DNA of 64,000 nucleotides from CAWAHD01 sp963781785 (GCA_963781785.1 CAWAHD010000002.1:5580001-5644000); one strand, 5' to 3'. Shown: positions 44,476 through 55,129, counted from the stretch's first letter. Notes: generated by a model from the sequence alone, not told the origin. Numbers and translations are program-made.

Positions 44476-47277
44476 ATGTGCAACCTCAGACCCTTCTCGG
44501 TCGTCGTGTTCCTCGCGGTGTCGCTTCCACCGGGGCAGGACGGCGCGGCGGCGCCGAAGATGGTCGAGGTGCTGCCGCTCACCGACCGCGTGCTCATGCT
44601 GCACCTCGATGAGGGGTATGTCGTTCATCATCGGCGCGGCATGGCGCGCTCCGACGAGCGGGTGGTTGCCAGCCCGCTCGATACCGCCGCAGCGTCGCAC
44701 CCGGAGAGCTACCGCGTGCGCAGCGCCGACGACCCGGCTTACGCCACGCCGCTTGCACCGTCAAGCGTCGGACGCAAGAGCAAGGGGACCGATTTCGCCT
44801 GGTTCGTCGACCGCTGGGAGAATGGCCACGCGGTCAACGCCCGACCCGACCACGCCAAAGAGCACTGGCTCTACCTCCGCCTGCCCGCGCCGCTCCGCGC
44901 GAGGAAGACCTACACGGTTAGCACCGGCAGCCTGGCCGCCAACGGCCGGGAGTGGACCGTCGTCTTCGACCCGGCGCAAACCCGCTCCGAGGCCGTTCAC
45001 GTGAACCTGCTCGGTTATGCACCCGCCGCGCCGCGGAAGTATGCCTACGTTTATCACTGGATGGGTGACCGCGGGTCGCTCGATTTGCGTCCGTACGCGG
45101 GCAAGGCATTCCGCCTGATCGACCAGGCGACGGGCGACACCGTCTTCGCAGGTAAGCTCGCGTTCCGCGCACTGGCCAGTCGGCCCGAGACGGCGCACCA
45201 GAGCGACTCGCCGCCGGACGGCAACTTCCTGAAGGCTGATGTTTATGAATGCGATTTCTCAAGCTTCGTGACTCCGGGGCGGTACCGGATCGCCGTCGAG
45301 GGAGTGGGGGCGTCGCTGCCGTTCCAGATCGACGCCGACGTCTACCGCGAGGCCTTCCGCACCGTGGCGCGGGGACTGTACCACAACCGCAGCGGCATCG
45401 CACTTGAGGCGCCTTACACCGAGTTCACCCGCCCCGCGCCGCACAACCCGAAGCTCACGCCGGGGTTCGCCGGCAAGCTCATATATACATCGGTTCGATA
45501 CACCGAGTGGGGCTCGGAGGGGGGCGACGCCAAGAACCTGCTGGCGCACGCGAAGGGCCCGATCGACTCGGCCGGCTGGTACCAGGACGCCGGCGACTGG
45601 GACAGCTACGATACCCACTTGCGGGTCGCCCAGGAGCTGCTCCTGGCCTATGAGCTTGCGCCGCGCAACTTCCGCGATGGCGAGCTGAACATTCCGGAGA
45701 GCCGCAACGGCGTGCCCGACATCCTCGACGAGGCCGCGTGGCTGCCGCGGTTCTGCCACCGCCTGCGGAACGAGCTCCTCAAGAAGGGCTATGGCACCGG
45801 TGGAATCGGTCTGCGGATCGCGGGCGACGCCTTCGGCGGCGATGAAAAGACCGTGCCTGGCGGCAAGAAGGTCGGCCAGGGCTCGTGGGAGGACGTCAAC
45901 CGCACCTGGGCCGCATCGGGCGAGGATCCCTGGTCGACCTACCGCTACGCCGGCGCCGCGGCTCACCTGGCCTATTGCCTCGAGCTGGCCGGCACCGCCG
46001 ACCCCGAGGGCGTTGACTGGACGGCCGAGGCACGCCAGGCCTACGACTGGGCCAAGAGCCACACTCGCCCCGGCGACGACACGCCGAAGCACCCCCTGAC
46101 GGCCCCGCGCGCCTACGCGGCCGCGGCACTTTTCCGGTTGACGGGCGAGCGGGCCTACGAGTCACAGTTCGAGAGCGACACCGCCGGGGACGCCCTCCGC
46201 GGCGCACTCTGGGAAGAGGGACAATACGGTCCCGAGGTTTACGCGCTCGCCGGCGGCAAGGGCCGGCCCGACCCGGTGCTGCTTGAGCGTGTTCGCGCGG
46301 CGATCCTCGCCGCCGCAGACGAGCTGAACGATACAGCCGCCAGGCGTGCCCTCCGCTGGGGCGGCAACTGGTACATGCCCATGCTGGTGGGGCAACAGAC
46401 CACGCCGCTCGTGCTCCAGCTCGCCGTGGCGCACGCCCTGGCCCTTCCGACGGACCGCGCGCGGGCCCAGCGGTACCTCGCCACGCTTTACACGACCTGC
46501 GACTACTACCTCGGCTGCAACGCGCTCAACATGACCTGGGTCACGGGCCTTGGCCCGCGCCACCCTGTGCACGTCTTCCACATGGACGCGTGGTACAACG
46601 GCAAAGACCGGTGCCATCCGGGCGTCATTCCATACGGCCCGTGGCGCAAGGAGCGCGGCGAGGGCCTGGGCCCCTGGGACGTCGCCTGGCCCCACAAGAC
46701 CGTCTACCCGCCGATCGATGCCTGGCCCGGCAACGAGCGGTGGTTCGACAACCGCTGCTCGCCGATGAATAGCGAGTTCACGATTCACCAGAATCTCGCT
46801 CCGGCCACGGCCATCTTCGGCATCCTGTGCACACCCGGCGCCGCCGCGCGGAGCGAATTCACGCTCCCAGGGTGCGGAGCATTGAAGCGCGCGGTGCTAC
46901 GCAATCCTGGCTTGAACTGGATCTCGGCGAAGAGTGCCGGCGCGCACGGCCGGGGACGCCGACGTGCAAGAGGGACACTCATTGCGCTTGCGGCGGCAGC
47001 ACCGACGACTCAGCGCTGCCAGCCTCAGGCAGGCGCAATGTTCCGTGCGGAGTCAGAAGTGTCCCACGCAGGGACGCTCGGTCACTGCATGTGTACCGTG
47101 AGCGCCTCCGATCGGCCAACCGCGCCGGCGACGCCGGCTCTCGATCGCAGCCTGGAACGCGACGTCGATCAATCTCGCCAGGGGACAGGCAACGAAGCTC
47201 TGGGAATCGACGCCGGACCCTCGCAACGCTTACCGACTTTCGGTAAGCTTTCGGACGATATGACGTATAAGATGTGA
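44476..47277 (+). CDS. Glycoside hydrolase family 9 protein (cellulase-like)
   Basis: 933 residues from the ATG at 44476 (MCNLRPFSVVVFLAVSLPPG), a signal-peptide-like start; the frame upstream is spurious. An N-terminal Ig-like domain (SEAVHVNLLGYAPAAPRKYA) precedes the catalytic (alpha/alpha)6 barrel: WYQDAGDWDSYDTHLRVAQE with the Asp pair, LGCNALNMTWVTGLGPRHPV and the catalytic Glu in PMNSEFTIHQNLAPATAIF. The last about 140 residues (from 46,860) are Arg/Ala/Thr-rich and unlike the family, so the true stop may be lost or a frameshift added this tail. Predicted secreted beta-glucan hydrolase. Confidence 0.88.
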   Translation: MCNLRPFSVVVFLAVSLPPGQDGAAAPKMVEVLPLTDRVLMLHLDEGYVVHHRRGMARSDERVVASPLDTAAASHPESYRVRSADDPAYATPLAPSSVGRKSKGTDFAWFVDRWENGHAVNARPDHAKEHWLYLRLPAPLRARKTYTVSTGSLAANGREWTVVFDPAQTRSEAVHVNLLGYAPAAPRKYAYVYHWMGDRGSLDLRPYAGKAFRLIDQATGDTVFAGKLAFRALASRPETAHQSDSPPDGNFLKADVYECDFSSFVTPGRYRIAVEGVGASLPFQIDADVYREAFRTVARGLYHNRSGIALEAPYTEFTRPAPHNPKLTPGFAGKLIYTSVRYTEWGSEGGDAKNLLAHAKGPIDSAGWYQDAGDWDSYDTHLRVAQELLLAYELAPRNFRDGELNIPESRNGVPDILDEAAWLPRFCHRLRNELLKKGYGTGGIGLRIAGDAFGGDEKTVPGGKKVGQGSWEDVNRTWAASGEDPWSTYRYAGAAAHLAYCLELAGTADPEGVDWTAEARQAYDWAKSHTRPGDDTPKHPLTAPRAYAAAALFRLTGERAYESQFESDTAGDALRGALWEEGQYGPEVYALAGGKGRPDPVLLERVRAAILAAADELNDTAARRALRWGGNWYMPMLVGQQTTPLVLQLAVAHALALPTDRARAQRYLATLYTTCDYYLGCNALNMTWVTGLGPRHPVHVFHMDAWYNGKDRCHPGVIPYGPWRKERGEGLGPWDVAWPHKTVYPPIDAWPGNERWFDNRCSPMNSEFTIHQNLAPATAIFGILCTPGAAARSEFTLPGCGALKRAVLRNPGLNWISAKSAGAHGRGRRRARGTLIALAAAAPTTQRCQPQAGAMFRAESEVSHAGTLGHCMCTVSASDRPTAPATPALDRSLERDVDQSRQGTGNEALGIDAGPSQRLPTFGKLSDDMTYKM

Positions 47278-47324
47278 AGACGACGTCTCGGCCAAGCTGA
47301 ATTCCAGCAACAGAGGCCGACCCC

Positions 47325-47936
47325 ATGGCCAGTGCGGACGGCGCAACTTGCACGTGATGCAGTGCGTCCCTACCCACCGACGCCCCGGCCGGCATTTGCC
47401 CGCGCTGCCGACTGTCTGACATTCAGGGTGACAAAACCGAGATCCCACCGGTCAGTCCGTCGTCCCCCTTGCGGGCGCGCCGCAAGCGCAAGCTGAAGCT
47501 GGCTTCGGCAATCACGGCCATCGGCGCAATCCTTTTCGGGGGTCTGTGGTGCGTGAATGAGTGGAAGAAGCTGCGCGAATATGTCGCCCACTGCAACCGC
47601 GGCGTCGATTTCGAGCATCAGGGGAAGCCGGAGGACGCGGTCGCCGAATATCGCGCGGCGATCCGGCGCAACCCCCGCGTCGCCCTGCCCCACTACAACC
47701 TCGGCGCCGCCCTCGAAGCCCAGGGGAAGCTGGAGGAGGCGGTCGCCGAATTCCGCACGGCGATCCGGCTCAAGCCCGACGACGCCGTGGCCCACTTCGC
47801 CCTCGGCGTCACCTTGAAAGACCAGGGGAAGCTGGAGGAGGCGGTCGCCGAATTTCGCAAGGCCCGCACCAATGCCAAGCGCGGCTCCGAGCTCGCCCAG
47901 GCAATCGAGCGTGCATTGACCGACGCCGGCCATTAG
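47325..47936 (+). CDS. Membrane-anchored TPR protein, N-terminus interrupted by TGA
   Basis: The intact frame from a TTG at 47469 gives 155 residues: basic start, one membrane helix (ASAITAIGAILFGGLW), then three TPR-like repeats with the recurring QGKLEEAVAEFRTAIRLKPD pattern. Upstream in frame, from an ATG at 47325, the sequence reads MASADGATCT-stop-CSASLPTDAPAGICPRC, a planctomycete-type CxxC zinc ribbon. The TGA at 47355 falls between the two Cys of the first pair. Either the upstream part is dead or TGA replaces an original Trp-like codon. Function unknown. Confidence 0.65.
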
Positions 47937-48254
47937 CTCAAGCGGCGCGAACGGCGGAGGCTCGCCCCGCGCGAACGTCCCCAGGCTGGTTCCGGAACCG
48001 CGATACCTGATTATTGTCGTAAATTATGTCAATCGGATGCGTGACTGAGGGGCTCGATGCCAGGACGACTGAGTTCGCTTATTCCGATCAGGGACGTGGC
48101 AAAGGCTGCAATTACTTCCACACGACGATGGTACGCGAATGACTTTCCGTTCGAGGAGAAGCGCACGGCTTCGCCGCAACCGTAAGGACCGTTGTCCAAA
48201 CTCCCTATTGCAAGGAAACCTCGGCCGATAAAATGGAAAGAAAGGAGCCTGCTC
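47937..48254. other. 318-bp stretch without a recognisable gene
   Basis: No ORF with family similarity. A minus-strand frame with a 369-residue extent crosses it but is an antisense shadow of the two plus-strand genes that follow. Confidence 0.4.
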
Positions 48255-48578
48255 ATGTTCGGCCGGATCATCGACGAGAGTAATCCCCGCTACCGCGGGC
48301 CCCTGCCCAAGCCGCGCGGACTCCTGCCGGTGCCGCCTGAGATTGCCAAGGAAGTCTCCCGGGAACAGGCTGCACATCAGCCAAACTATACAGACGATTA
48401 CGCGAAATTGACGCGCGACGACTGGACGTTGAGATACTACTACGAAGGAGAAACCGTCGCCAGTCGGAGTACTGCCGAGGGGGTCGAGGTCCTGGCCGTC
48501 GGGTGGGAGGAGGTTGGGCGGTTCTTTGAGGAGACGCCGCCCGAGAATCGGCAAGGCGTGATGATCCAGTACCCGTGA
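48255..48578 (+). CDS. Small hypothetical protein
   Basis: 107 residues from an ATG at 48255, with AAAGGAG just upstream. MFGRIIDESNPRYRGPLPKP, then acidic/aromatic segments (DWTLRYYYEGETVASRST) and a C-terminal EEVGRFFEETPPENRQGVMI. No membrane or signal segment. It ends 12 bp before the next gene, so the two are probably co-transcribed. Not a family I recognise. Confidence 0.6.
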   Translation: MFGRIIDESNPRYRGPLPKPRGLLPVPPEIAKEVSREQAAHQPNYTDDYAKLTRDDWTLRYYYEGETVASRSTAEGVEVLAVGWEEVGRFFEETPPENRQGVMIQYP

Positions 48579-48590
48579 GGCGGCGGTCCC

Positions 48591-49040
48591 ATGAGCCGTC
48601 TCGAAATCCCGCTCCAACATCGGACCCTCCGCGCTACGGGCGATACCGTACTCTGGGCCGATCTCATTCTGAGCCTCAAGACCAACCGCGGGGCTTGGGA
48701 GCAGCTTCCGTTCCGAGTCGATTCCGGAACCGAAATGACGACCATGCCGGCTTTCGAGGCCAGGAAGCTGGACTTGCCGATCCCGAAGAAGCCAGTGTCG
48801 AACCTCGTTCTTTACGGCCAAGAGGTCCGTTCCGGCCTGCTCCGGGCGCGGGTCGTGGGCGTGGACCCAACTGAATTCGTCTTTCCGTGCTACTTCCTCG
48901 GCGACCCGAACCTCGCGCCGCAGACTCAGGCGCGAAACCTTCTGGGCTTGACCGGCGTCATCAATCAGATCCGACTCATCTTCGACGGCACGACATCGGT
49001 GCAAGCGCCCTGGGGAATGTTGGTGGTGGAGAAGAGATAG
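48591..49040 (+). CDS. Retropepsin-like aspartic protease domain protein
   Basis: 149 residues, ATG at 48591. FRVDSGTEMTTMPAFEARKL holds the D-S-G active-site-like motif near residue 44 and FPCYFLGDPNLAPQTQARNL the second conserved strand (NLLGLTGVINQIRLIFDG). The family is usually a homodimer with one Asp per chain. No signal peptide. Directly downstream of the 107-residue gene. A tRNA-Leu fragment follows 25 bp after its stop. Confidence 0.7.
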   Translation: MSRLEIPLQHRTLRATGDTVLWADLILSLKTNRGAWEQLPFRVDSGTEMTTMPAFEARKLDLPIPKKPVSNLVLYGQEVRSGLLRARVVGVDPTEFVFPCYFLGDPNLAPQTQARNLLGLTGVINQIRLIFDGTTSVQAPWGMLVVEKR

Positions 49041-49064
49041 CAGCCACTTCAGGGCTCGCTCGTG

Positions 49065-49350
49065 TACCGAAGGTGGGACTTGAATCCACACCCTCTTGCG
49101 AGGACCGGGTTTTGAGTCCGGTACTTCTGCCATAGCCGTGGTATGGGGAACACATTGCCGTGGTGCTTAAGGTTGCCGAATCCAAGGCTCGCACGTCGCC
49201 ACCTTGGTATTTTCGCATTGTGACCGCATGGGGCTGACGTTGCCAATACTGTTCCCAATTTGTTCCCAACTCGTGCCCGAATAGAGGCCGGTACAGGCTT
49301 GATCATGGGTGGTGGGCTGACGCGGGCAGTGGCCAATATCGGATCACGCC
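49065..49350 (-). repeat. tRNA-Leu-derived repeat unit, copy C
   Basis: Bases 49065-49133: tRNA-Leu 3' part (CAA anticodon, variable arm of the TCCTCGCAAGAGGG type, T arm GGATTCAAGTCCC). Bases 49140-49290 match the conserved block of the other copies (NKLGTVLATSAPCGHNAK in one minus frame). Bases 49280-49350 match only copy D (AATAGAGGCCGGTACAGG... through GGATCACGCC). Confidence 0.72.
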
Positions 49351-49585
49351 CTTAGCTTGACCCCGCGCAGCCACTCCGATCCGCTCCCACGGTCAAGTCG
49401 GGTTCGGCGTCAGGACCATCCGCGACGGTCCGGGGCCGCCGCCCACGCGGTCGCCTCGACTCATTAGAGGGCTTTGGATTGGCTGACGAAATGGGACGAG
49501 GGGATCGAAGATTGCACGCGCCAGCCATGCAATCTTCGCTATACTCCGAGCGGGTCCAAATCTCTGTTCAGGAGACAACCGCACG

Positions 49586-52204
49586 ATGATCCCATCCGAC
49601 GTGCCCCGACCGACCGGCCCAGCCGCGTCCCCCCGGTATCTACCCGCGCTGCTGGTGCTATTCGTCGGCAGCGGCTGTGCGGCCCTGATCTACGAGGTCG
49701 TCTGGCTCCAGATCCTTCAACTCGTGGTCGGCTTTACCGCCGTTTCCCTCGGCGTACTGTTGGGAACGTTCATGGGGGGCATGTGCTTGGGAAGCCTGCT
49801 GCTGCCGCGCCTCGTCTCGGCCCGGTGGCACCCCCTACGGGTTTACGCCCTGCTCGAGCTGGGCATCAGTGCCATCGGGCTTGCCGTGTTGTTTGGCATG
49901 CCATATGTCGAACAGGTATACACGCGGTACGCGGGCCACGGCATGGCGGGCGTCCTGCTGCGCGGGGCCGTGGCCGGGGCGTGCTTGCTGCCGCTCACGC
50001 TGCTGATGGGGGCGACGTTGCCGGCGATCGCGCGCTGGGTCGAGACCGGGCCTCACGGAGTGTCGTGGCTGGGGTTCTTCTACGGCGGCAACATTGCCGG
50101 TGCCGTGTTCGGCTGCCTGCTGGCCGGTTTCTATCTGCTGCGCGTTTACGATATGGCCACTGCCATCTACGTCGCCTTTGCCCTCAATGTGGCCGTGGCC
50201 GCGATCGCCCTGGTGCTGGCGGCCGGCCCGGCCCGGTACGAGGTGCGGACTGATCCTGGGGCGAACGAGAGCGCAGGGCCCGCGGCCGGTGCCTGGGCCG
50301 TGTATCTGGCGATCGCCCTCTCGGGAATGTCGGCGCTGGGCGCGGAGGTGGTCTGGACCCGCTTGCTCTCGCTGGTGCTCGGCGGCACGGTTTACACGTT
50401 TTCCTTGATTCTGGCGGTGTTCCTGATCGGGCTGGGGATCGGCAGCAGCCTCGGGGCATTCCTGGCGCGGCGGGCTGTGTCGGCACGGGTGGCGCTGGGA
50501 GGCTGCCAGTGGCTGCTGACCGCGGCCATCGCCTGGACGGCGGCCATGATCTCGCAGTCACTTCCCTACTGGCCGATCGTGCCCGGGCTGTCGCCAAGCC
50601 CGTGGTATACCTTTCAGCTCGACCTCGTGCGCTGCCTTTGGGCCATCCTGCCGCCGGCGTGCCTGTGGGGAGCGAGCTTCCCGCTGGCACTCGCGGCGGT
50701 TGCGTCCCGCGGGCAAGACGCCGGGCGGCTGGTGGGAGGGGTCTATGCGGCCAACACGATCGGCGCCATCGCGGGCGCCCTGCTATTCAGCCTGGTTGTG
50801 GTCCCCTCCATCGGCACGGCCGGCGCCGAGCGGGTGTTGATCGGGCTGGCCGCGGCGGCCGGGCTGGTGGCGCTGGCACCCCTGCTCCGGCCAGCGCCTC
50901 GATCGCTGCGCTCAGGCGGCACGGCGGCGCTGGCGGCCGCGCTGGGAGTGGCCGGCTGGCTCGCCTGGAACGTCACACCGGTGCCGTGGGTGCTCGTGGC
51001 ATTTGGCCGGCAGACGGCAAACTATCTCGCCCAGTCGGCCCCGGGCATCGTCAGTGCCAGGGACGTCCCCGACAGGCCTGGCGAGCCAGACGTCTTCTGC
51101 ACCTACGTCGGGGAGGGGACGAACGTGTCGGTCGCCGTCACCCTTACCAGGGAAGGCGTGCGGAGCTTCCACGCCGCCGGTAGGACCCAGGCGTCGACCC
51201 TCCCGGATGACATGCGCGTGCAGCGCATGCTGGGCCACATCCCGGCCCTGGTGCACAAGAAGCCCGAGTCGGTACTGGTCGTGGCGTGCGGCGCGGGCGT
51301 CACTGCCGGCACCTTCATCGTGCACCCCGACGTCAAACGGATCGTCATCTGCGACATCGAGGCGCTCGTGCCAACCATGGTGACGCCGATGTTCGGTAAG
51401 GAGAACTACCACGTGGTCGACGGGATCGCCAGTGAAAACCCCCACATGGTCAATGGAAAGCAGGTCGAAGTGGTTTACGACGACGGCCGGCACTTTCTGC
51501 GCACCACCCAGGAAAAGTTCGACATCATCACCTCCGACCCGATCGACCCCTGGGTCAAGGGCTGCGCCGCACTGAATACGGTGGAGTACTACCAGATGTG
51601 CCGCGATCACCTGAATCCGGGCGGAAACATGAGCCTCTGGATCCCTCTCCATGAGAGCAACCTGGACACGGCCAAGAGCGTGATCGCGACTTTCTTCCAG
51701 GTCTTCCCCCAGGGCATCTTGTGGAGCAACGAGCTCGAGGGCCCGGGCTACCAGCCCGTCCTGTTCGCCCAGGTCGAGCCGACGGTGATCGATGTCGACG
51801 AGCTGCAACGGCGGCTGGACCGTCCGGACCATCGGCTAGTGAAGCAATCGCTGCACGAGGTGGGATTTGGCGAGGTCAAGGGAGCCAGAACGAGGGTGGT
51901 GGTGGTCCACGAGGAGGGGATCCGCCTGCTCGCCACCTACATCGGGCAGGCGCCTATGCTGAAGGAGTGGTCGCGGGGCGCCCAGATCAACACCGACCGC
52001 AACTTGCGGCTTCAATACCTGGCGGGCATGTGGTTGAATTCCGACATGGGCGACCAGATCCTGTCCAGCATCCTGGCGTATTATCGCTTCCCCGACCAGA
52101 TGTTCGTCGGCTCGCCAGAGAGTGTCCAGGCCCTGAAGCAGGCCCTGGATCAAGAGGGTCGGAACGCCTCCGCCGGCCTCACGCCGGATCACCCTGGCCT
52201 GTAG
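49586..52204 (+). CDS. Membrane protein fused to a spermidine-synthase-like domain (copy 1)
   Basis: 872 residues, ATG at 49586 with GGAG upstream. The N-terminal part has about 12-14 membrane helices (LPALLVLFVGSGCAALIYEV, SWLGFFYGGNIAGAVFGCLL, LGGTVYTFSLILAVFLIGLG). The C-terminal domain is a spermidine synthase-type Rossmann fold: VLVVACGAGVTAGTFIVHPD, VVYDDGRHFLRTTQEKFDII and TSDPIDPWVKGCAALNTVEY. The order MFS-like/spermidine synthase is a known fusion in bacteria with unknown substrate. GAG before the DPI of the Rossmann fold suggests aminopropyl or methyl transfer, but the substrate cannot be read from this. A near-identical second copy follows. Confidence 0.82.
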   Translation: MIPSDVPRPTGPAASPRYLPALLVLFVGSGCAALIYEVVWLQILQLVVGFTAVSLGVLLGTFMGGMCLGSLLLPRLVSARWHPLRVYALLELGISAIGLAVLFGMPYVEQVYTRYAGHGMAGVLLRGAVAGACLLPLTLLMGATLPAIARWVETGPHGVSWLGFFYGGNIAGAVFGCLLAGFYLLRVYDMATAIYVAFALNVAVAAIALVLAAGPARYEVRTDPGANESAGPAAGAWAVYLAIALSGMSALGAEVVWTRLLSLVLGGTVYTFSLILAVFLIGLGIGSSLGAFLARRAVSARVALGGCQWLLTAAIAWTAAMISQSLPYWPIVPGLSPSPWYTFQLDLVRCLWAILPPACLWGASFPLALAAVASRGQDAGRLVGGVYAANTIGAIAGALLFSLVVVPSIGTAGAERVLIGLAAAAGLVALAPLLRPAPRSLRSGGTAALAAALGVAGWLAWNVTPVPWVLVAFGRQTANYLAQSAPGIVSARDVPDRPGEPDVFCTYVGEGTNVSVAVTLTREGVRSFHAAGRTQASTLPDDMRVQRMLGHIPALVHKKPESVLVVACGAGVTAGTFIVHPDVKRIVICDIEALVPTMVTPMFGKENYHVVDGIASENPHMVNGKQVEVVYDDGRHFLRTTQEKFDIITSDPIDPWVKGCAALNTVEYYQMCRDHLNPGGNMSLWIPLHESNLDTAKSVIATFFQVFPQGILWSNELEGPGYQPVLFAQVEPTVIDVDELQRRLDRPDHRLVKQSLHEVGFGEVKGARTRVVVVHEEGIRLLATYIGQAPMLKEWSRGAQINTDRNLRLQYLAGMWLNSDMGDQILSSILAYYRFPDQMFVGSPESVQALKQALDQEGRNASAGLTPDHPGL

Positions 52205-52433
52205 TTTGATCTCCTTTCGACTCGATCACCCCGGCGATGAGCGCTTGATCCTGAAACCGGGTGGACTCGCCCCTGGCGTGAACCAGCGTTACAATTCCGG
52301 ACTGCTTCCTTAACTTTGCCGCGATGTGCAGCCACGCCAGTCCGAATGTGTGCGGGGACCGGATGGGTCGCCTTGGATCAGCCGAGCCGGGCATGCCGTG
52401 CTGTCTTTCTCTTTTCCGGGAGACAACCGCACG

Positions 52434-55129
52434 ATGACCTCACACGACCTGACCCCACCGACCGGCCCGGCCGCGCCGCCCCGGTATCTGCCCGTGCTGC
52501 TGGTGCTGTTCGTCGGCAGCGGCTGTGCGGCCCTGATCTACGAGGTCGTCTGGCTCCAGCTCTTGCAGCTGGTGATCGGCTCGACCGCCGTTTCCCTCGG
52601 CGTGCTGTTTGGGGACGTTCATGGGGGGCATGTGCCTGGGCAGCCTGCTGCTGCCGCGCCTCGTCTCGGCCCGGTGGCACCCCCTGCGGGTCTACGCCCT
52701 GCTCGAGCTGGGCATCGGCGCCATTGGGCTCGCGGTCTTGTTCGGCATGCCCTATGTTGCGGAAGTATATACGCATTACGCCGGCCACGGGCTGCCGGGC
52801 ATCCTGCTGCGCGGGGCCGTGGCCGGGGTGTGCTTGCTGCCGCCCACGCTGCTGATGGGGGCGACGCTGCCGGCGATCGCGCGCTGGGTCGAGACCGGGC
52901 CTCACGGAGTGTCGTGGCTGGGCTTCTTCTACGGCGGCAACATCGCCGGGGCCGTGTTCGGCTGCCTGCTGGCCGGCTTCTACCTGCTGCGCGTTTACGA
53001 CATGGCCACGGCCACCTACGTCGCCTTTGCCCTCAATGTGACCGTGGCCGCGATCGCCCTGGTGCTGGCGGCCGGCCCGGCCCGGTACGAGGTGCCGGCC
53101 GAGCCTGGCGACGAACGAGAGCGCAGGGCCCGCGGCCGGCGCCTGGGCCGTGTATCTGGCGATCGCCCTCTCGGGGATGTCGGCGCTGGGCGCCGAGGTG
53201 GTCTGGACCCGCCTGCTCTCGCTGGTGCTCGGCGGCACGGTGTACACGTTTTCCTTGATTCTGGCCGTGTTCCTGATCGGGCTGGGGATCGGCAGCAGCC
53301 TCGGGGCATTCCTGGCGCGGCGGGCCGCGTCGGCACGGGTGGCGCTGGGCGGCTGCCAGTGGCTCCTGACCGCGGCCATCGCCTGGACGGCGGCCATGAT
53401 CTCGCAGTCACTTCCCTACTGGCCGATCGTGCCCGGGCTGTCGCCAAGCCCCTGGTACACCTTCCAGCTCGACCTGGTGCGCTGCCTCTGGGCCGTCCTG
53501 CCGCCGGCGTGCCTGTGGGGAGCGAGCTTCCCGCTGGCACTCGCGGCGGTCGCGTCCCGCGGGCAGGACCCCGGGCGGCTGGTGGGAGGGGTCTATGCGG
53601 CCAACACGATCGGCGCCATCGCCGGCGCCCTGGTGTTCAGCCTGTTGCTGGTCCCCGCCATCGGCACGGCCGGCGCCGAGCGGGTGCTGATCGGGCTGGC
53701 CGCGGCGGCCGGGCTGGTGGCGCTGGCGCCCCTGCTCCGGCCAGCGCCTCGATCGCTGCGCCTGGGCGGCGCGGCGGCGCTGGCGGCCGCGATGGGAGTG
53801 GCCGGCTGGCTCGCCTGGAGCGTGACGCCGGTGCCGTGGGTGCTCGTGGCATTCGGCCGGCAGACGGCAGCCCATCTCGCTCAGTCGGCCCCGGGCATCG
53901 TCAGTGCCAGGGACGTCCCCGACGAGCCCGGCGAGCCGGACGTTTACTGCACCTACGTCGGCGAGGGGACGAACGACTCGGTCGCCGTCACCTTGACGAG
54001 GGAGGGCGTGCGGAGCTTCCACAGCGCCGGCAAGATCCAGGCGTCGACCCGACCCGACGACATGCGGGTTCAGCGCATGCTGGGGCATATCCCGGCCCTG
54101 ATGCACAAGAAGCCCGAGTCGGTGCTGGTCGTGGCGTGCGGCGCGGGCGTCACGGCCGGCACGTTCATCGTGCACCCCGACGTCAAGCGGATCGTCATCT
54201 GCGACATCGAGCCGCTCGTGCCAACCATGGTGACGCCGATGTTCGGCAAGGAGAACTACCACGTGGTCGACGGCATCGCCAGCGAGAACCCCCATATGGT
54301 CAATGGCAAGCAGGTCGAAGTGGTCTACGACGACGGCCGGCACTTTCTGCGCACCACCCAGGAGAAGTTCGACATCATCACCTCCGACCCGATCGACCCC
54401 TGGGTCAAGGGCTGCGCCGCGCTGAATACGGTGGAATACTACCAGATGTGCCGCGATCACCTGAATCCGGGCGGGAGCGTGTGCCAGTGGACCCCTCTCT
54501 ACGAAACCAATCTGGACGCGGTCAAGAGCGTGATCGCCACCTTCTTCCAGGTCTTTCCCCAGGGCGTCCTGTGGAGCAACGACCGCGAGGGCTACGGCTA
54601 CCAGGCCGTCCTGTTCGCCCAGGTCGAGCCGACGGTGATCGACGTCGACGAGCTGCAACGGCGGCTGGACCGCCCGGACCATCAGCGCGTGAAGCAGTCG
54701 CTGCGCGAGGTGGGGTTCGGGGAGGTCAAGGAGGCCAGAACGGGGGAGGTGGTCGTCTATGAGGAGGGGATCGACCTGCTCGCCACCTACATCGGGCAGG
54801 CGCCTTTGCTGAAGGAGTGGTCGCAGAGCGCCCAGATCAACACCGACCGCAACCTGCGGCTTCAATACCTGGCCGGCATGGGGTTGAATACCGACATGGG
54901 CGAGCGGATCGTGTCCAGCATCCTGGCGCATTACCGCTTCCCTGACCAGACGTTCGTCGGCTCGCCGGAGACTGTCGACGCCCTGAAGCAGGCGCTGGAT
55001 CAGGAGCGACAAAAGGCCTCCGCCGGCCTCGCCCGAGACCACACGGGAGCATGGCAAGGATTCGTTCCAAAGGTTCGTGTATCCGCAATATTACATGGAA
55101 CAAGGGGCAGTTCGCGCGCGGACCCCTGA
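52434..55129 (+). pseudogene. Second copy of the membrane/spermidine-synthase-like fusion, frameshifted twice
   Basis: ATG at 52434 after the same GGAGACAACCGCACG leader as copy 1. Reading must change frame at about 52,605-52,611 (CTGTTTGGGGACG against CTGTTGGGAACG in copy 1) and at about 53,101-53,112 (CCTGGCGACGAACG against CCTGGGGCGAACG), each with one extra base. All TM and Rossmann blocks remain between the lesions; the third frame runs 53150-55129. The C-terminus diverges. Either a decayed duplicate or two sequencing errors. Confidence 0.78.

Noticed and set aside
49065..49133. Functional tRNA-Leu gene
   Set aside because: The 5' acceptor strand and part of the D arm are missing; only the 3' part can be read, so it should not fold as a full tRNA.
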